The notes: generated by a model from the letters alone, not told the origin. Shown: positions 1 to 9,363, counted from the first letter of the stretch. The stretch is 64,000 nt of DNA from Bacillus sp. 7884-1 (GCF_002272245.1 NZ_NPDD01000022.1:21900-85899); one strand, 5' to 3'. Made by a program: numbers and translations.

Positions 1-123
1 CATCATCTGTCCACTGCCGCCATAAGGATTCATCATGTGCTGTTGACCTCCATATGGTCCTCTTCCCATCATGTTTGGACCCATATGCCCGTACATAGGA
101 TATCTCGGTCTAGGCTGCTGCAT
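1..123 (-). CDS. yqfQ: YqfQ/VrrA-like low-complexity protein, N-terminal part only
   Basis: Only the first 41 codons are in the window; the gene runs off the left edge. The ATG at 123 is preceded on the minus strand by a strong GAGAGGAGG ribosome site. The visible residues are rich in Met, Gly, Pro, Tyr and Gln (MQQPRPRYPMYGHMGPNMMG at the start), with no membrane segment. This composition and the position divergent from the cshB helicase match YqfQ (VrrA-related) of Bacillus, a family of unknown function. The name rests on composition and synteny, not on a conserved domain. Confidence 0.55.
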   Translation of the reverse strand, partial: MQQPRPRYPMYGHMGPNMMGRGPYGGQQHMMNPYGGSGQMM

Positions 124-375
124 ACGTAAGTCCTCCTCTCAAAAAAGCCTTATAATTTAAGGTATGCAATTACCTAAATTTGGTTTAGGAATAAACACTA
201 GGATAAACAATAAATTTTCATGATTAAAAGTGGCCCAAAAGTAAAAGATGATAATAACTGGTTATTTAGATGAATCTTTACTATAATGATATGATGGAAA
301 TAAAAGTGGAAGCTCTTGCTAAAGTAAGGAAACTACTCCATAAACGGTAGATATTAATATATAAGGAGCAATAAC

Positions 376-1686
376 ATGAAAGAAAATCGTTTTGAACGTT
401 TTAATTTTCAACCTTTTATTATAGAAGCAATTAAGGAACAAGGTTTTCATGAACCAACTGAAATTCAGGAACGAATGATACCACTGGTTTTGAAAAATGA
501 AAGTGCCATCGGTCAATCACAAACTGGAACAGGTAAAACACTTGCCTTTGTATTGCCAATTCTAGAAAGAATAAATACTGAGCGGCAAGAGGTACAGGCT
601 GTCATCACAGCACCAACAAGAGAGCTTGCTTCACAAATCTATCATCAAATTTTAAAGGTGACAGAGCATTGCAGTCCTGACAAAGCCATCATGACTAGAT
701 GCTACATTGGCGGTACAGACAAACAAAGAACCATTGATAAACTAAAAGTACAGCCCCATATTGTAGTAGGAACTCCAGGCAGAATTAAAGATCTGATGAT
801 TGAACAAGCACTATTTGTCCATACTTCAGAAGTTCTTGTTGTTGATGAAGCAGATATGATGCTAGATATGGGCTTTATCGAGGATCTAGATCAGGTAGCT
901 GCAAAAATGCCTGAGAAATTACAAATGCTTGTATTTTCGGCAACAATTCCCGAAAAACTTAAACCGTTTCTCAAAAAATACATGGAAAACCCGAAATCCA
1001 TTCAAATTGATGCCAAGAGAAAAAGTGCTGAGAATTTAACACACTATCTATTGCCTTCTAGGCACAGAAATAAAAAACAGCTTGTTCACGATGCTCTTAT
1101 TCAATACAATCCATATTTAGCGATTGTTTTTACCAATACAAAAAAGATGGCTGAAGAGGTTGCCAACTTTTTGATTAATAAAGGGCTAAAGGTTGCGCGT
1201 GTCCATGGAGATCTTAACCCCCGTGAACGAAAAAAAATGATGAAACAAATTCAAGATTTAGAGTACCAATATATCGTTGCGACAGACCTAGCTTCAAGAG
1301 GAATTGATATTGAAGGAATCAGTCATATTATCAATTATGAATTACCTACAGATTTGGACTTTTATATCCACCGAGTAGGAAGGACTGCAAGAGCCGGAAA
1401 CTCGGGAATTGCCCTCACCATTTATGATATCTCCGATGAAGATGCATTAAACCGCATTGAAAAGATGGGGATTCAGTTTAAATACGTCGATCTTAAAAAA
1501 GAAGAATTTGTTGAATTAGAAGATCGCAATAAAAGAAAAACAAGGGTAAGAAAAGAGGATGAAGCAGATAAGACTGCTAAGTCAATGGTCAAGAAACCTC
1601 AAAAAGTTAAACCGGGCTATAAAAAGAAAATGCAGTGGGAAATGGACAAAATAAAAAAACGTCAACGAAGAATAAAGAAGAAGTAA
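376..1686 (+). CDS. cshB: DEAD-box ATP-dependent RNA helicase CshB
   Basis: 436 residues, the usual length of Bacillus CshB (YqfR), a cold-shock RNA helicase that unwinds short RNA duplexes using ATP. All core motifs are visible: Q-motif (PTEIQ), Walker A SQTGTGKT, PTRELA, TPGR, DEAD within VVDEADMML, SAT (FSATIP), and HRVGRTARAG in the second RecA domain. A lysine/arginine-rich tail (roughly the last 60 residues) is typical for RNA binding. The ATG at 376 has AAGGAG seven bases upstream. nfo follows after 24 bases, so the two are probably co-transcribed. A TATAAT at 282-287 could be the -10 of its promoter, but no good -35 is seen. Confidence 0.95.
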   Translation: MKENRFERFNFQPFIIEAIKEQGFHEPTEIQERMIPLVLKNESAIGQSQTGTGKTLAFVLPILERINTERQEVQAVITAPTRELASQIYHQILKVTEHCSPDKAIMTRCYIGGTDKQRTIDKLKVQPHIVVGTPGRIKDLMIEQALFVHTSEVLVVDEADMMLDMGFIEDLDQVAAKMPEKLQMLVFSATIPEKLKPFLKKYMENPKSIQIDAKRKSAENLTHYLLPSRHRNKKQLVHDALIQYNPYLAIVFTNTKKMAEEVANFLINKGLKVARVHGDLNPRERKKMMKQIQDLEYQYIVATDLASRGIDIEGISHIINYELPTDLDFYIHRVGRTARAGNSGIALTIYDISDEDALNRIEKMGIQFKYVDLKKEEFVELEDRNKRKTRVRKEDEADKTAKSMVKKPQKVKPGYKKKMQWEMDKIKKRQRRIKKK

Positions 1687-1710
1687 GATTTTGAAGGGAG
1701 AGAGAAGGTT

Positions 1711-2604
1711 TTGTTGAAAATAGGATCACATGTCTCAATGAGCGGTAAAAAAATGCTGCTGGCAGCGAGCGAGGAAGCCGTTTCATATGGTGCGAATACA
1801 TTCATGGTCTATACGGGAGCACCGCAAAACACTAGAAGGAAAAAAATTGAGGATTTGAATATTGAAGCAGGAAGAAGGCATATGGAGGAGAACGGGATCT
1901 CTGAAATTGTTGTCCATGCACCATACATCATCAATATCGGTAATACCACGAATCCAGATACGTTTGAATTAGGTGTAAGATTCCTCCGTACAGAAATTGA
2001 AAGAACAGAGGCAATTGGCGCTAAACAAATTGTGCTGCATCCAGGTGCACATGTTGGTGCAGGTACGGAAGCGGGAATAAAAAAGATTATTGAAGGATTG
2101 AATGAAGTATTAACGGGAAAAGAGCAGCTGCAAATTGCTTTAGAGACAATGGCAGGCAAAGGCTCTGAATGTGGGAAGTCATTTGAGGAATTAGCGATGA
2201 TTATCGATGGTGTAAACTATAGTGACAAGCTTTCTGTTTGTTTTGATACCTGTCATACCCATGATGCGGGATATAACATTGTCGAAGACTTTGATGGTGT
2301 ATTAAATGAATTTGATAAAATTGTCGGCTTAGATAAATTAAAGGTTCTTCATATCAATGATAGTAAAAATGCAGTTGGTATGAGAAAAGACCGTCACGAA
2401 AATATCGGCTTTGGTCATATCGGCTTTGATGCTATCAATTATATCGTCCACCATCCACAACTGACAGATGTACCTAAGATTCTAGAGACACCATATGTCG
2501 GTGAAGATAAAGATAATAAAAAGCCTCCGTATTTATTTGAAATTGAAATGCTGAGAGAGAAGAAGTTTAACGAAAATCTTTTGGACAAAATCTTGCAATC
2601 ATAA
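1711..2604 (+). CDS. nfo: Apurinic/apyrimidinic endonuclease IV
   Basis: 297 residues, matching Bacillus Nfo (YqfS). It cleaves the DNA backbone 5' of abasic sites in base-excision repair. The TIM-barrel zinc ligand motifs of the family are present: [10 protein letters not shown] at the N-terminus, [55 protein letters not shown] and ETPY near the end. It starts with TTG at 1711 (a second TTG follows directly) behind GAAGGGAGAGAGAAGG. Homologues begin M-L-(K/R)[12 protein letters not shown], consistent with this start. It is downstream of cshB and ends at a strong bidirectional hairpin. Confidence 0.95.
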   Translation: MLKIGSHVSMSGKKMLLAASEEAVSYGANTFMVYTGAPQNTRRKKIEDLNIEAGRRHMEENGISEIVVHAPYIINIGNTTNPDTFELGVRFLRTEIERTEAIGAKQIVLHPGAHVGAGTEAGIKKIIEGLNEVLTGKEQLQIALETMAGKGSECGKSFEELAMIIDGVNYSDKLSVCFDTCHTHDAGYNIVEDFDGVLNEFDKIVGLDKLKVLHINDSKNAVGMRKDRHENIGFGHIGFDAINYIVHHPQLTDVPKILETPYVGEDKDNKKPPYLFEIEMLREKKFNENLLDKILQS

Positions 2605-2607
2605 GAT

Positions 2608-2645
2608 AAAGCTGTGCTCATAAGGGCACAGCTTTATTGTTTTTT
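2608..2645. terminator. Bidirectional terminator, nfo / yqfT
   Basis: A 10-bp stem AAAGCTGTGC (2608-2617) with GCACAGCTTT (2626-2635), followed by a T-rich run on the plus strand and preceded by A-rich sequence. It sits between the convergent genes nfo and yqfT. Confidence 0.85.
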
Positions 2646-2898
2646 ATTTTGTGAATTGAACAAATAGCTTATTTACTTCTCTTGCTACTTCAGGGCCAGC
2701 TATTTTTGCAATTTCTTTAATTAGTGATGCTCGTTCGCGGGCATCAAAAATATTTACATTTTTACCTCTTAAGTATTGAGCAACCTTATTTGCTTGCTGC
2801 CTATTCACTCGGATATTAAATTGTTGCGCATACTTGAATAGTTCGTCACCAGTAATGGTATTAATCTTATGATTAATGACGCTCTCAAAAATCTTCAC
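2644..2898 (-). CDS. yqfT: DUF2624 family protein YqfT
   Basis: Small protein (84 residues from the preferred start) of the DUF2624 family; function unknown. It is soluble and helical in appearance, with a helix-hairpin-like segment (NIRVNRQQANKVAQYLRGKN). GTG at 2898 is preferred because the ribosome site GAAGGAG lies eight bases upstream; ATG 2904 or GTG 2907 would lie too close. It is convergent with nfo as in B. subtilis, where yqfT follows yqfS. Confidence 0.8.
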   Translation of the reverse strand: MKIFESVINHKINTITGDELFKYAQQFNIRVNRQQANKVAQYLRGKNVNIFDARERASLIKEIAKIAGPEVAREVNKLFVQFTK

Positions 2899-2994
2899 AC
2901 TCATCACTCCTTCATCTACTGTATGAAAGGTGAAAATAGAGTGTTACAAAATGACTAACATCGACTTTTTAATACTTCGTGTAAAGGTAAATGC

Positions 2995-3023
2995 TTTACA
3001 ATAGGAAGTTCCTATTGTATACT
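2995..3023 (+). promoter_or_regulatory. SigA promoter of the znu operon with an operator-like palindrome in its spacer
   Basis: TTTACA at 2995-3000 and TATACT at 3018-3023 are separated by exactly 17 bases. A perfect palindrome with 11-base arms around a central G occupies 2997-3019, covering the spacer and biting into both hexamers (inner arms CAATAGGAA / TTCCTATTG). The position is that of a repressor operator; the protein that reads it cannot be named from sequence. Confidence 0.75.
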
Positions 3024-3033
3024 ACTTTAAGTT

Positions 3034-3054
3034 AAATCGGAATGATTCTTAAAA
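3034..3054 (+). promoter_or_regulatory. Zur-box-like operator before znuC
   Basis: The sequence centred on G3044 has AAATCGGAAT on the left and a core palindrome GAATGATTC. It resembles the left half of the Bacillus Zur box (AAATCGTAATNATTACGATTT), while the right arm diverges. It lies downstream of the predicted -10 and 16 bases before znuC, in an operon that encodes Zur itself. Confidence 0.6.
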
Positions 3055-3069
3055 TTAAGGTGAGAAACC

Positions 3070-3849
3070 ATGAAATCACATTCAATTATTGAAATAAAAC
3101 AAGTTTCCTATCGCTATGAAAAGGATACAGTTCTTGAAAATATTAACCTCGCCATACCAAATGGCTCATTTTTGGCAATTGTTGGTCCAAATGGCTCAGG
3201 AAAATCAACATTATTAAAGTTAATCTTGGGACTATTAAAGCCGCAAAAAGGAGAAATTCACTTATTTGGTCAGGAAATGAGTAAATTTAAAGATTGGCAG
3301 CAAATCGGATATGTATCTCAAAAAGCGAATTCCTTTAATACAGGTTTTCCAGCCACAGTTTTTGAAGTTGTTTCCAGTGGACTAACTAAGAAACTGGGAT
3401 TATTTCGCTTTTTTAAGAAGGAAGATTCCCAAAAAGTATATGATGCTTTGGAATCTGTGGGAATGAGAAAGTTTAGTAATCGAAATATCGGAGAGCTTTC
3501 AGGAGGGCAGCAGCAAAGAGTATTCATTGCCCGTGCCCTTGTAAGTGAGCCTAGGCTATTGATTTTAGATGAACCAACCGTCGGGGTTGATGCGGAAAAT
3601 GTGAATGCATTTTATCAAATGCTTGCTGATCTAAATAAAAAGCGGGGAATTACACTTCTATTAGTTACACATGATGTTGGAACTATTTCAGATAAAGTTA
3701 CCCATGTAGCTTGTCTGAATAAGCACTTGCATTTCCATGGAGATACACGCGAATTTGAAAAGCACCAAAGTGAGGGGATGTCTGAATTGTATGGTACGGA
3801 TGTCCAGCTAATATCCCATCAACATGACCACGGAGGCGTTTTTAAATGA
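3070..3849 (+). CDS. znuC: Zinc ABC transporter ATP-binding protein
   Basis: 259 residues. ATPase subunit that powers high-affinity zinc import with the ZnuB/AdcB permease. It has Walker A GPNGSGKST (about residues 39-47), the ABC signature LSGGQQQR, and Walker B RLLILDEP followed by the H-loop VTHD. The C-terminus is histidine-rich (ISHQHDHGG), common in zinc transporters. ATG 3070 follows AAGGTGAG. It overlaps the permease gene by four bases, and zur follows, so the substrate is most likely zinc rather than manganese. No solute-binding protein gene is in the cluster. Confidence 0.9.
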   Translation: MKSHSIIEIKQVSYRYEKDTVLENINLAIPNGSFLAIVGPNGSGKSTLLKLILGLLKPQKGEIHLFGQEMSKFKDWQQIGYVSQKANSFNTGFPATVFEVVSSGLTKKLGLFRFFKKEDSQKVYDALESVGMRKFSNRNIGELSGGQQQRVFIARALVSEPRLLILDEPTVGVDAENVNAFYQMLADLNKKRGITLLLVTHDVGTISDKVTHVACLNKHLHFHGDTREFEKHQSEGMSELYGTDVQLISHQHDHGGVFK

Positions 3850-4709
3850 TTCAAGGAATTTTTCAATATGAATTTTTACAAAATGCCTTTCTAACAGGGA
3901 TCTTAATTGGTTTTCTTGCACCATTATTAGGTGTATTTATTGTTGTAAGGAGGCTTTCCTTAATTGCCGATGCCCTAAGTCATGTAACCTTAGCGGGAAT
4001 TGCTGCCAGCCTTCTTCTTGAAAAATACTTTGCTGCGTTAAGCGGGTTAAATCCACTCTATTTAGGAATGGTCTTTTCAGTCGGAGGCTCGTTGTTCATT
4101 GAAAAACTACGAGGAGTATATAAGCATTACCAAGAGCTTGCTATCCCGATTATATTATCCGGCGGTATAGGTCTAGGGGTAATCTTTATTTCACTCGCGG
4201 ATGGTTTTAATACGGACTTGTATAGTTATTTATTTGGAAGTGTATCTGCAGTCAGCCGTACAGATTTATGGGTAATTTTTATTATTAGTATCGGTGTCGT
4301 AATGACAATCGTTTTATTATATAAAGAGCTATTTTTATTATCTTTTGATGAAGAACACGCCAAAGCCTCAGGAATAGCAGCAAAAAGCATTCACTTTATT
4401 TTTATTATCATGGTCGCACTTGTGATTGCGGCATCGATGCGAATAGTAGGAATCATGCTTGTTTCTTCATTGATGACATTACCAGTTGCAGCAAGCATAC
4501 GCATTGCTAAAGGCTTTAAACAAACCATTGTTTTGTCCATCATCTTTGGGGAAATATCTGTTCTTGGAGGGTTATTTGCCTCTTATTATTTAGACCTTGC
4601 TCCTGGTGGAACGATTGTCATGATAGCTGTGGCCATATTAGTGTTTACCATCATTTATAAAAAAGTAATGATTAATAATCATGTTTCACAAGGGGGGGCA
4701 GCAGGGTGA
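3846..4709 (+). CDS. znuB: Zinc ABC transporter permease
   Basis: 287 residues, ABC-3 family integral membrane permease with about eight hydrophobic helices. The N-terminal [27 protein letters not shown] segment region is the conserved signature of ZnuB/AdcB/MntB permeases. ATG 3846 overlaps the znuC stop (ATGA arrangement). Its own stop overlaps the GTG of zur. Zinc specificity is inferred from the neighbouring zur gene and the Zur-box-like site upstream. Confidence 0.9.
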   Translation: MIQGIFQYEFLQNAFLTGILIGFLAPLLGVFIVVRRLSLIADALSHVTLAGIAASLLLEKYFAALSGLNPLYLGMVFSVGGSLFIEKLRGVYKHYQELAIPIILSGGIGLGVIFISLADGFNTDLYSYLFGSVSAVSRTDLWVIFIISIGVVMTIVLLYKELFLLSFDEEHAKASGIAAKSIHFIFIIMVALVIAASMRIVGIMLVSSLMTLPVAASIRIAKGFKQTIVLSIIFGEISVLGGLFASYYLDLAPGGTIVMIAVAILVFTIIYKKVMINNHVSQGGAAG

Positions 4710-5116
4710 ATGTTAATGAAGCCATTCAATTCTTAAAAGAAAACGGATTTAAACAAACAGGAAAAAGAGAGGATATGCTTCAACTATTTTCTGACAGTGA
4801 TAAATACTTAACAGCAAAGGATGTCTTAGATGAGTTAAAGGAAGACTATCCAGGGTTAAGCTTTGATACGATTTATCGGAATCTTTCTCTTTTTGTTAAA
4901 ATGGGAATTCTAGAAATGACGGAACTATCTGGCGAAAAGCATTTTCGCTTTTCCTGTTCACGCCACCAGCATCACCATCATTTCATCTGTATGGATTGCG
5001 GTAAGACAAAAGAAATTGAAACTTGTCCAATGAACAGCTTAAGTGAGGATTTAAAAGGGTATGATATTTCGGGGCATAAATTTGAAATTTACGGACGTTG
5101 TCCTGAGTGTCATTAA
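4706..5116 (+). CDS. zur: Zinc uptake regulator Zur (Fur family)
   Basis: 136 residues. Zinc-dependent repressor of zinc uptake genes. N-terminal winged helix ([24 protein letters not shown] recognition region), then the metal-sensing dimerisation domain with a run of histidines (HQHHHH), CMDCGK and CPECH: two CxxC pairs that form the structural zinc site of Fur proteins. It starts at GTG 4706, overlapping the znuB stop, behind a GGGGGGG-containing ribosome site. Being last in the operon implies autoregulation via the upstream operators. Confidence 0.92.
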   Translation: MNVNEAIQFLKENGFKQTGKREDMLQLFSDSDKYLTAKDVLDELKEDYPGLSFDTIYRNLSLFVKMGILEMTELSGEKHFRFSCSRHQHHHHFICMDCGKTKEIETCPMNSLSEDLKGYDISGHKFEIYGRCPECH

Positions 5117-5124
5117 ATAAAAAC

Positions 5125-5155
5125 AAAACAGCATGGCAGTGGCCATGCTGTTTTT
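5125..5155. terminator. Bidirectional terminator, zur / yqfW
   Basis: A 13-bp stem AAAACAGCATGGC (5125-5137) with GCCATGCTGTTTT (5142-5154) and a 4-base loop, between two convergent genes. It has A-rich and T-rich flanks that serve both strands. Confidence 0.9.
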
Positions 5156-5156
5156 A

Positions 5157-5720
5157 CTATTTTAGCCAATTTTTTACCCAAGTATTGGCCTCATACCAAT
5201 TATTAACTCGAACAACACCCTTAGGAATAGGATCCTGATTATAAGGGGTATTAAACAATAGGACTGGAATATCACATTCTTCGTGAATCATGACAGCATT
5301 GTCGTGTTTATCTTCCAGGAATAGATCCACTTGATGGAGTTTAGCTGCTGCAACCTTATCGTGTGAACCAATTAATTCTATATGGTTATAAGACAAGCCT
5401 TTTTTGTTAAACCATTTCTTTGTATTTTCCAATAGGTGTGAGCCCCTTGCACTTATGAAGAATAATTCATGTTCTTTTTTCCACATGTTAAGTATAGTTT
5501 CTGCACCCTCTGCAAGTGGAGATTCCTCATAAATTACCGGTTCGTTTTCAACAAACCACTTTGAAAATTTTTCCTGTGAAACATTTACAACTTTATTCAA
5601 ATCATATTCCTTAACATCAGCGAGTGTTAGGTTTAGCCCGAATCCCTCATTAATAAAGGGAACAAGCGCAGATGGACATGTAACTGTTCCATCAATATCA
5701 ATTCCAAATCTTTTCCTCAT
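5157..5720 (-). CDS. yqfW: HAD-superfamily 5'(3')-deoxyribonucleotidase-like protein YqfW
   Basis: 187 residues. The HAD catalytic motif DIDGT (about residues 8-12) is present with both aspartates, followed by FFISARGSH (motif II Ser) and FLEDKHDNA (acidic motif). This pattern fits the NT5C / YqfW family of small phosphatases thought to act on deoxynucleotides; the substrate is not established here. ATG 5720 has GAAGGTGAC upstream. It is convergent with zur and shares its terminator. Confidence 0.85.
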   Translation of the reverse strand: MRKRFGIDIDGTVTCPSALVPFINEGFGLNLTLADVKEYDLNKVVNVSQEKFSKWFVENEPVIYEESPLAEGAETILNMWKKEHELFFISARGSHLLENTKKWFNKKGLSYNHIELIGSHDKVAAAKLHQVDLFLEDKHDNAVMIHEECDIPVLLFNTPYNQDPIPKGVVRVNNWYEANTWVKNWLK

Positions 5721-5828
5721 ATGTTGTCACCTTCAATTGCCAAGTTTTTAACTTTATTTTACCATATTAAAATGACGAAAGTTACAAACAATAATAAATG
5801 CTCCTATTACTGAAAGTGAGGGATTCGG

Positions 5829-6209
5829 ATGGAAGATAAAAAAGACACGAAAATACGTGGGTATCTCCCAAGTCCAAACACTGATGTAGATAGTCCAGAT
5901 TACCCTTCTGATTATAGAGAGGAAACAGCAGCTGAAATCGCAGCTCCTGTTCCAATCGCTCGCCCTGCATTCCAGGAAAGATCAAAATCCGGTGAAGGAA
6001 CTGGGGCAAGAGAGGGAACAGGCATGGGATGGGCTGCTTTAGTTCTATCCATACTATCACTGTTTGTCATGCCGATTCTTTTTGGTGCAGCAGGTATTGT
6101 ATTAGGGTTCATTGCCAGACGTCGAGGAGCAGTGAGTCTGGGAGCGTGGGCAATCGGGATAGGTGCCATATCAATTATTGTTGGTATCTTTATCCTCCCG
6201 TTCTTTTAA
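5829..6209 (+). CDS. yqfX: Small membrane protein YqfX (DUF4190-like)
   Basis: 126 residues. The first ~65 residues are polar and acidic (possibly a disordered cytoplasmic tail). Then come two closely spaced hydrophobic segments (WAALVLSILSLFVMPILFGA and the IGAISIIVGIFILPFF end) linked by a short Arg-rich turn (ARRRGAVS), the shape of DUF4190 proteins. Function unknown. ATG 5829 follows GTGAGGGA. In B. subtilis yqfX occupies the same place between yqfW and ispG (yqfY). Confidence 0.8.
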   Translation: MEDKKDTKIRGYLPSPNTDVDSPDYPSDYREETAAEIAAPVPIARPAFQERSKSGEGTGAREGTGMGWAALVLSILSLFVMPILFGAAGIVLGFIARRRGAVSLGAWAIGIGAISIIVGIFILPFF

Positions 6210-6238
6210 ATGGTAACCTGTAAATATAGGGGCAAAAA

Positions 6239-6269
6239 AAGAAACCCGGCAGCTTTTGCCGGGTTTCTT
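6239..6269. terminator. Bidirectional terminator, yqfX / ispG
   Basis: Stem AAGAAACCCGGCA (6239-6251) with TGCCGGGTTTCTT (6257-6269) and a 5-base loop. There is an A-run before it and a T-run after it, so it can end transcripts from both sides. Confidence 0.9.
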
Positions 6270-6282
6270 CAAGCTCGTTTTT

Positions 6283-7395
6283 TTAGTTTGTAACCTCAGC
6301 CTCTTCAGCTGCTTTTTTCTGGAAATACTCTTCTGCAATTTGATCGATTTCTTTCTTTAATTCATCGACCAATTGAGCTTCTGGTACTTTACGGACAATC
6401 TCACCTTTACGGAAGAGTAAGCCTTCACCACGTGCACCGGCAATCCCAATGTCGGCTTCTCTTGCCTCACCAGGACCGTTTACAGCGCAACCCAAAACAG
6501 CCACTTTAATTGGCGCTTTTATTGTCGAGATATACTCTTCGACTTCATTTGCAATACTGATTAAATCGATTTCAATTCTTCCACAGGTTGGGCACGAGAT
6601 TAACGTTGCAGCATTGGAAGAAAGGCCAAATACTTTTAAAAGCTCTCTGGCTACTTTGACTTCTTCAACAGGATCGGCACTTAAAGAAATGCGGAGAGTA
6701 TTCCCGATTCCTTTGCTAATAATTGCTCCCAATCCTGCAGCACTTTTAACAGTACCTGCAAAAAGAGTTCCTGACTCAGTAATACCTAAGTGTAAAGGAT
6801 AATCAAATGCCTTGGAAGCTTTTTCGTATGCTTCGATTGCAAGATTTACATCGGATGCTTTCATGGAAACGATGATATCATGGAAATCTAAGTCTTCAAG
6901 GATTTTGATATGATGTAGGGCACTCTCAACCATTCCATCGGCGGTTGGATACCCGTATTTTTCGAGTATTCTTTTTTCAAGTGATCCAGCATTTACACCA
7001 ATTCGAATCGGTATCCCACGTTCCTTTGCAGCCTTAACAACAGCTTCAACTTTCTCACGCTTACCAATGTTTCCTGGATTAATCCGGATTTTATCAGCGC
7101 CGCCTTCAATAGCCTTAAGCGCCAATTTATAATCAAAATGGATATCGACAACTAACGGGATATTAATTCTTTTTTTAATTTCAGGAATGGCATTAGCTGC
7201 TCGTTCGTCGGGACACGCTACCCGAACAATTTGACAGCCTGCCTCTTCAAGACGTTTTATTTCAGCAACAGTAGCTTCAACATCATGTGTTTTAGTAGTT
7301 GTCATGCTCTGTATAAATAATTCGTTACTGCCGCCAATGGTTAAATTGCCAACTGTTATTGGACGGGTCTTTGTACGATGAATAATTTCACTCAA
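6283..7395 (-). CDS. ispG: 4-hydroxy-3-methylbut-2-enyl-diphosphate synthase (flavodoxin type)
   Basis: 370 residues. IspG (GcpE) makes HMBPP from MEcPP in the methylerythritol phosphate route to isoprenoids, using a 4Fe-4S cluster. The N-terminal TIM barrel begins with [11 protein letters not shown]. The cluster ligands are seen in ISCPTCGR and [11 protein letters not shown] (about residues 265 to 310). The start is TTG at 7395 with GAAGGAG ten bases upstream, giving [17 protein letters not shown]. It is monocistronic on the minus strand. Confidence 0.95.
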   Translation of the reverse strand: MSEIIHRTKTRPITVGNLTIGGSNELFIQSMTTTKTHDVEATVAEIKRLEEAGCQIVRVACPDERAANAIPEIKKRINIPLVVDIHFDYKLALKAIEGGADKIRINPGNIGKREKVEAVVKAAKERGIPIRIGVNAGSLEKRILEKYGYPTADGMVESALHHIKILEDLDFHDIIVSMKASDVNLAIEAYEKASKAFDYPLHLGITESGTLFAGTVKSAAGLGAIISKGIGNTLRISLSADPVEEVKVARELLKVFGLSSNAATLISCPTCGRIEIDLISIANEVEEYISTIKAPIKVAVLGCAVNGPGEAREADIGIAGARGEGLLFRKGEIVRKVPEAQLVDELKKEIDQIAEEYFQKKAAEEAEVTN

Positions 7396-7504
7396 GGGAA
7401 ATTCGCTCCTTCAAATTGGATTCGAATAATAGTTTAGTTTTAACACGCACCTATTATTTTATCAGTCCTTTACTAATCTTGACAAGACTGACGCCTTGGT
7501 TTTC

Positions 7505-7834
7505 CTATTTTGAGTAATCAGGAAATTGATAGGAGGCACCAATTTGGATTTTCTCCGGAGATTGACCTGGGTTTAGGCTTTTGAAATCCCCAATTAATTC
7601 GTCAATTGAAACGGGTAAAGGCTTATTAATATGACCTTCGACAATGGATATGAGTGTTTCACCAGGTTCAACTTCGGCCTCAAATGCGGCAATCGTATTT
7701 TCAGGAACAGCCATTGTCGCTATTGCTTGTTCAGGTGCTTGGGATTCCTCCTTAGGTAGAGTACCGGCTGTTAAATCAATATATATAACATAAATGGTTA
7801 GAAGTCCAAATAGAAAAAGGAAAATTCTTTTCAT
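7505..7834 (-). CDS. yqfZ: LysM-domain protein YqfZ
   Basis: 109 residues from ATG 7834, chosen because GGAGG lies eight bases upstream and the product then starts with a membrane anchor (MKRIFLFLFGLLTIYVIYID). A longer upstream reading frame from 7912 lacks a ribosome site. The C-terminal half (VEPGETLISIVEGH ... PEKIQIGASYQFP) fits a single LysM peptidoglycan-binding domain, so the protein probably faces the cell wall. It is downstream of yqgB on the same strand, with a hairpin between them. Confidence 0.8.
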   Translation of the reverse strand: MKRIFLFLFGLLTIYVIYIDLTAGTLPKEESQAPEQAIATMAVPENTIAAFEAEVEPGETLISIVEGHINKPLPVSIDELIGDFKSLNPGQSPEKIQIGASYQFPDYSK

Positions 7835-7901
7835 GAGACATGCCTCCAAAATGGAATGTTTGTACATTCCTATGCTTGTCCAATACGATATAGAACGAAA
7901 A

Positions 7902-7922
7902 AACGCATCCAAGGGATGCGTT
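7902..7922 (-). terminator. Terminator after yqgB
   Basis: A 9-bp stem AACGCATCC (7902-7910) / GGATGCGTT (7914-7922) with a 3-base loop overlaps the yqgB stop codon; a T-run follows on the minus strand. Confidence 0.8.
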
Positions 7923-8700
7923 AGTTCTCGATAGTTGCTTTTTCTTTTGGTATTTCTTTAATTGCTAAGTATAAGATGATTATTTCAACAAACCAATTGA
8001 TCATGAAGCTATTTGGTACAGGTGTATTAATAGCACTCATAATGGTAAAGAATACCGTTGGCAGTGTTACACTGTAAGCGGCCATTCTCCATAGGTGGCG
8101 ATAACTAATACTTCTGCCAGCCAGATTTTTTAATGCTAAGCCGAATAAAGCCAGTATGGACACTTCAATGAAATTTATCGCACTTGAAAAGAGGAAGATA
8201 AGAGAAGCAATGACTGGAATAATAATTCCTTTCATTCCATCTACTGTATCGACTAAGTCAATAAAATCATCTTTCGTAAGTGTTAAGCCTTCAAGCATGG
8301 AGTACGAATAGGTATCGATTCTTCCTCCTGCTGATACTGCAATTTCATTCTTAAGTAAAGCGAAGGCATTCTCTTCATCTTCCACATCATCGGTTGAAAT
8401 AACTCCCGTTGGATCGAAAATAATGGAAAATTCTCCTTTTTCAATGGTAATAGGTTCATCTGTATCTGCAGATAAACTCCCATTGTCTATAGTAAAGGAG
8501 GGGAGTTCATCATTCATTACGGATTTTGTCCCTTCAATTCCAGCAGTAAGCATTGTACCTATGTAATAAATAGAAGGCAATATGGAGAGTAATGTGAGAA
8601 GAAATACATATAAAATTGTTTTTCCAATTCCCTGAAAGCGAAAAGAGGCAATGTCCTTTGGTGAATGAGTACTTTTATAAAATTGTTTGAAAATATTCAT
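7921..8700 (-). CDS. yqgB: DUF1189 family membrane protein YqgB
   Basis: 259 residues. One hydrophobic helix near the N-terminus (TILYVFLLTLLSILPSIYYIG), an extracellular-looking polar region of about 110 residues rich in Asp/Glu, then several helices (GIIIPVIASLIFLFSSAINFI onward). This layout fits DUF1189; function unknown. ATG 8700 has GGGTGGT upstream. The symbol follows the B. subtilis gene order and is given with moderate certainty. Confidence 0.75.
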   Translation of the reverse strand: MNIFKQFYKSTHSPKDIASFRFQGIGKTILYVFLLTLLSILPSIYYIGTMLTAGIEGTKSVMNDELPSFTIDNGSLSADTDEPITIEKGEFSIIFDPTGVISTDDVEDEENAFALLKNEIAVSAGGRIDTYSYSMLEGLTLTKDDFIDLVDTVDGMKGIIIPVIASLIFLFSSAINFIEVSILALFGLALKNLAGRSISYRHLWRMAAYSVTLPTVFFTIMSAINTPVPNSFMINWFVEIIILYLAIKEIPKEKATIEN

Positions 8701-8839
8701 AACTTACCACCCTAATAAAGATTCACCATTCTATTGTAGCTTTAGGAACTGATATTAACAAGAATGATGAATTATGAAACCAATTAGGGAATGAATTCGT
8801 ATATTTCTTAAAATAAATTTTCTAAAGGAATGAACATTA

Positions 8840-9322
8840 TTGGAAATAGTCTATTGGTCAGTTATCGTCATTCTATTTATCATTGGGTTTGTTGGACTCA
8901 TTTACCCCATCATCCCTAGTGTGTTGTTCTTATTAGCTGGATATATATTGTATGGTGTCTTTTTTTCCTTTGAGCCTTTTGGCTGGTTCTTTTGGTTGAT
9001 TCAAAGTTTTTTTATCATTCTTTTGTTTATAGCGGATTATATCGCCAATATGATTGGAATTCAAAAATATGGCGGTTCGAAGGCTGGGGTCTGGGGAAGT
9101 ACGATAGGTCTAATACTTGGTCCATTTGTCATCCCGTTCTTGGGAATACTGCTTGGTCCATTTATTGGAGCGGTGGGAGCAGAACTGTTAGTAAATAAAA
9201 GGGATTTCAAAAATAGTTTGAAGATTGGCTTTGGATCTGTTGTCGGATTTATCAGCAGCGTCATTACAAAAACAATCATTCAAATCCTCATGATTGTATA
9301 TTTCTTCTTAGTAGTACTTTAG
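8840..9322 (+). CDS. yqgC: DUF456 family membrane protein YqgC
   Basis: 160 residues, nearly all hydrophobic, with about four to five helices and a glycine-rich repeat-like segment (GSKAGVWGSTIGLILGPF and LGILLGPFIGAVGAELL) typical of DUF456. Function unknown. The start is TTG at 8840 behind AAAGGA; no better in-frame start is visible. It lies just upstream of sodA in B. subtilis; here fnr is inserted in opposite orientation between them. Confidence 0.8.
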   Translation: MEIVYWSVIVILFIIGFVGLIYPIIPSVLFLLAGYILYGVFFSFEPFGWFFWLIQSFFIILLFIADYIANMIGIQKYGGSKAGVWGSTIGLILGPFVIPFLGILLGPFIGAVGAELLVNKRDFKNSLKIGFGSVVGFISSVITKTIIQILMIVYFFLVVL

Positions 9323-9324
9323 TC

Positions 9325-9363
9325 AAAAAAACTCCTGCTCATGATTGGAGCAGGAGTTTTTTT
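9325..9363. terminator. Bidirectional terminator, yqgC / fnr
   Basis: Stem of about 15 bp, with core ACTCCTGCTC (9331-9340) and GAGCAGGAGT (9348-9357) plus A/T flanks, and a 7-base loop, between convergent genes. Confidence 0.9.

Noticed and set aside
7835..7912. N-terminal extension of yqfZ from ATG 7912
   Set aside because: The ribosome site GGAGG precedes ATG 7834, and the extension would hide the membrane signal inside the protein.
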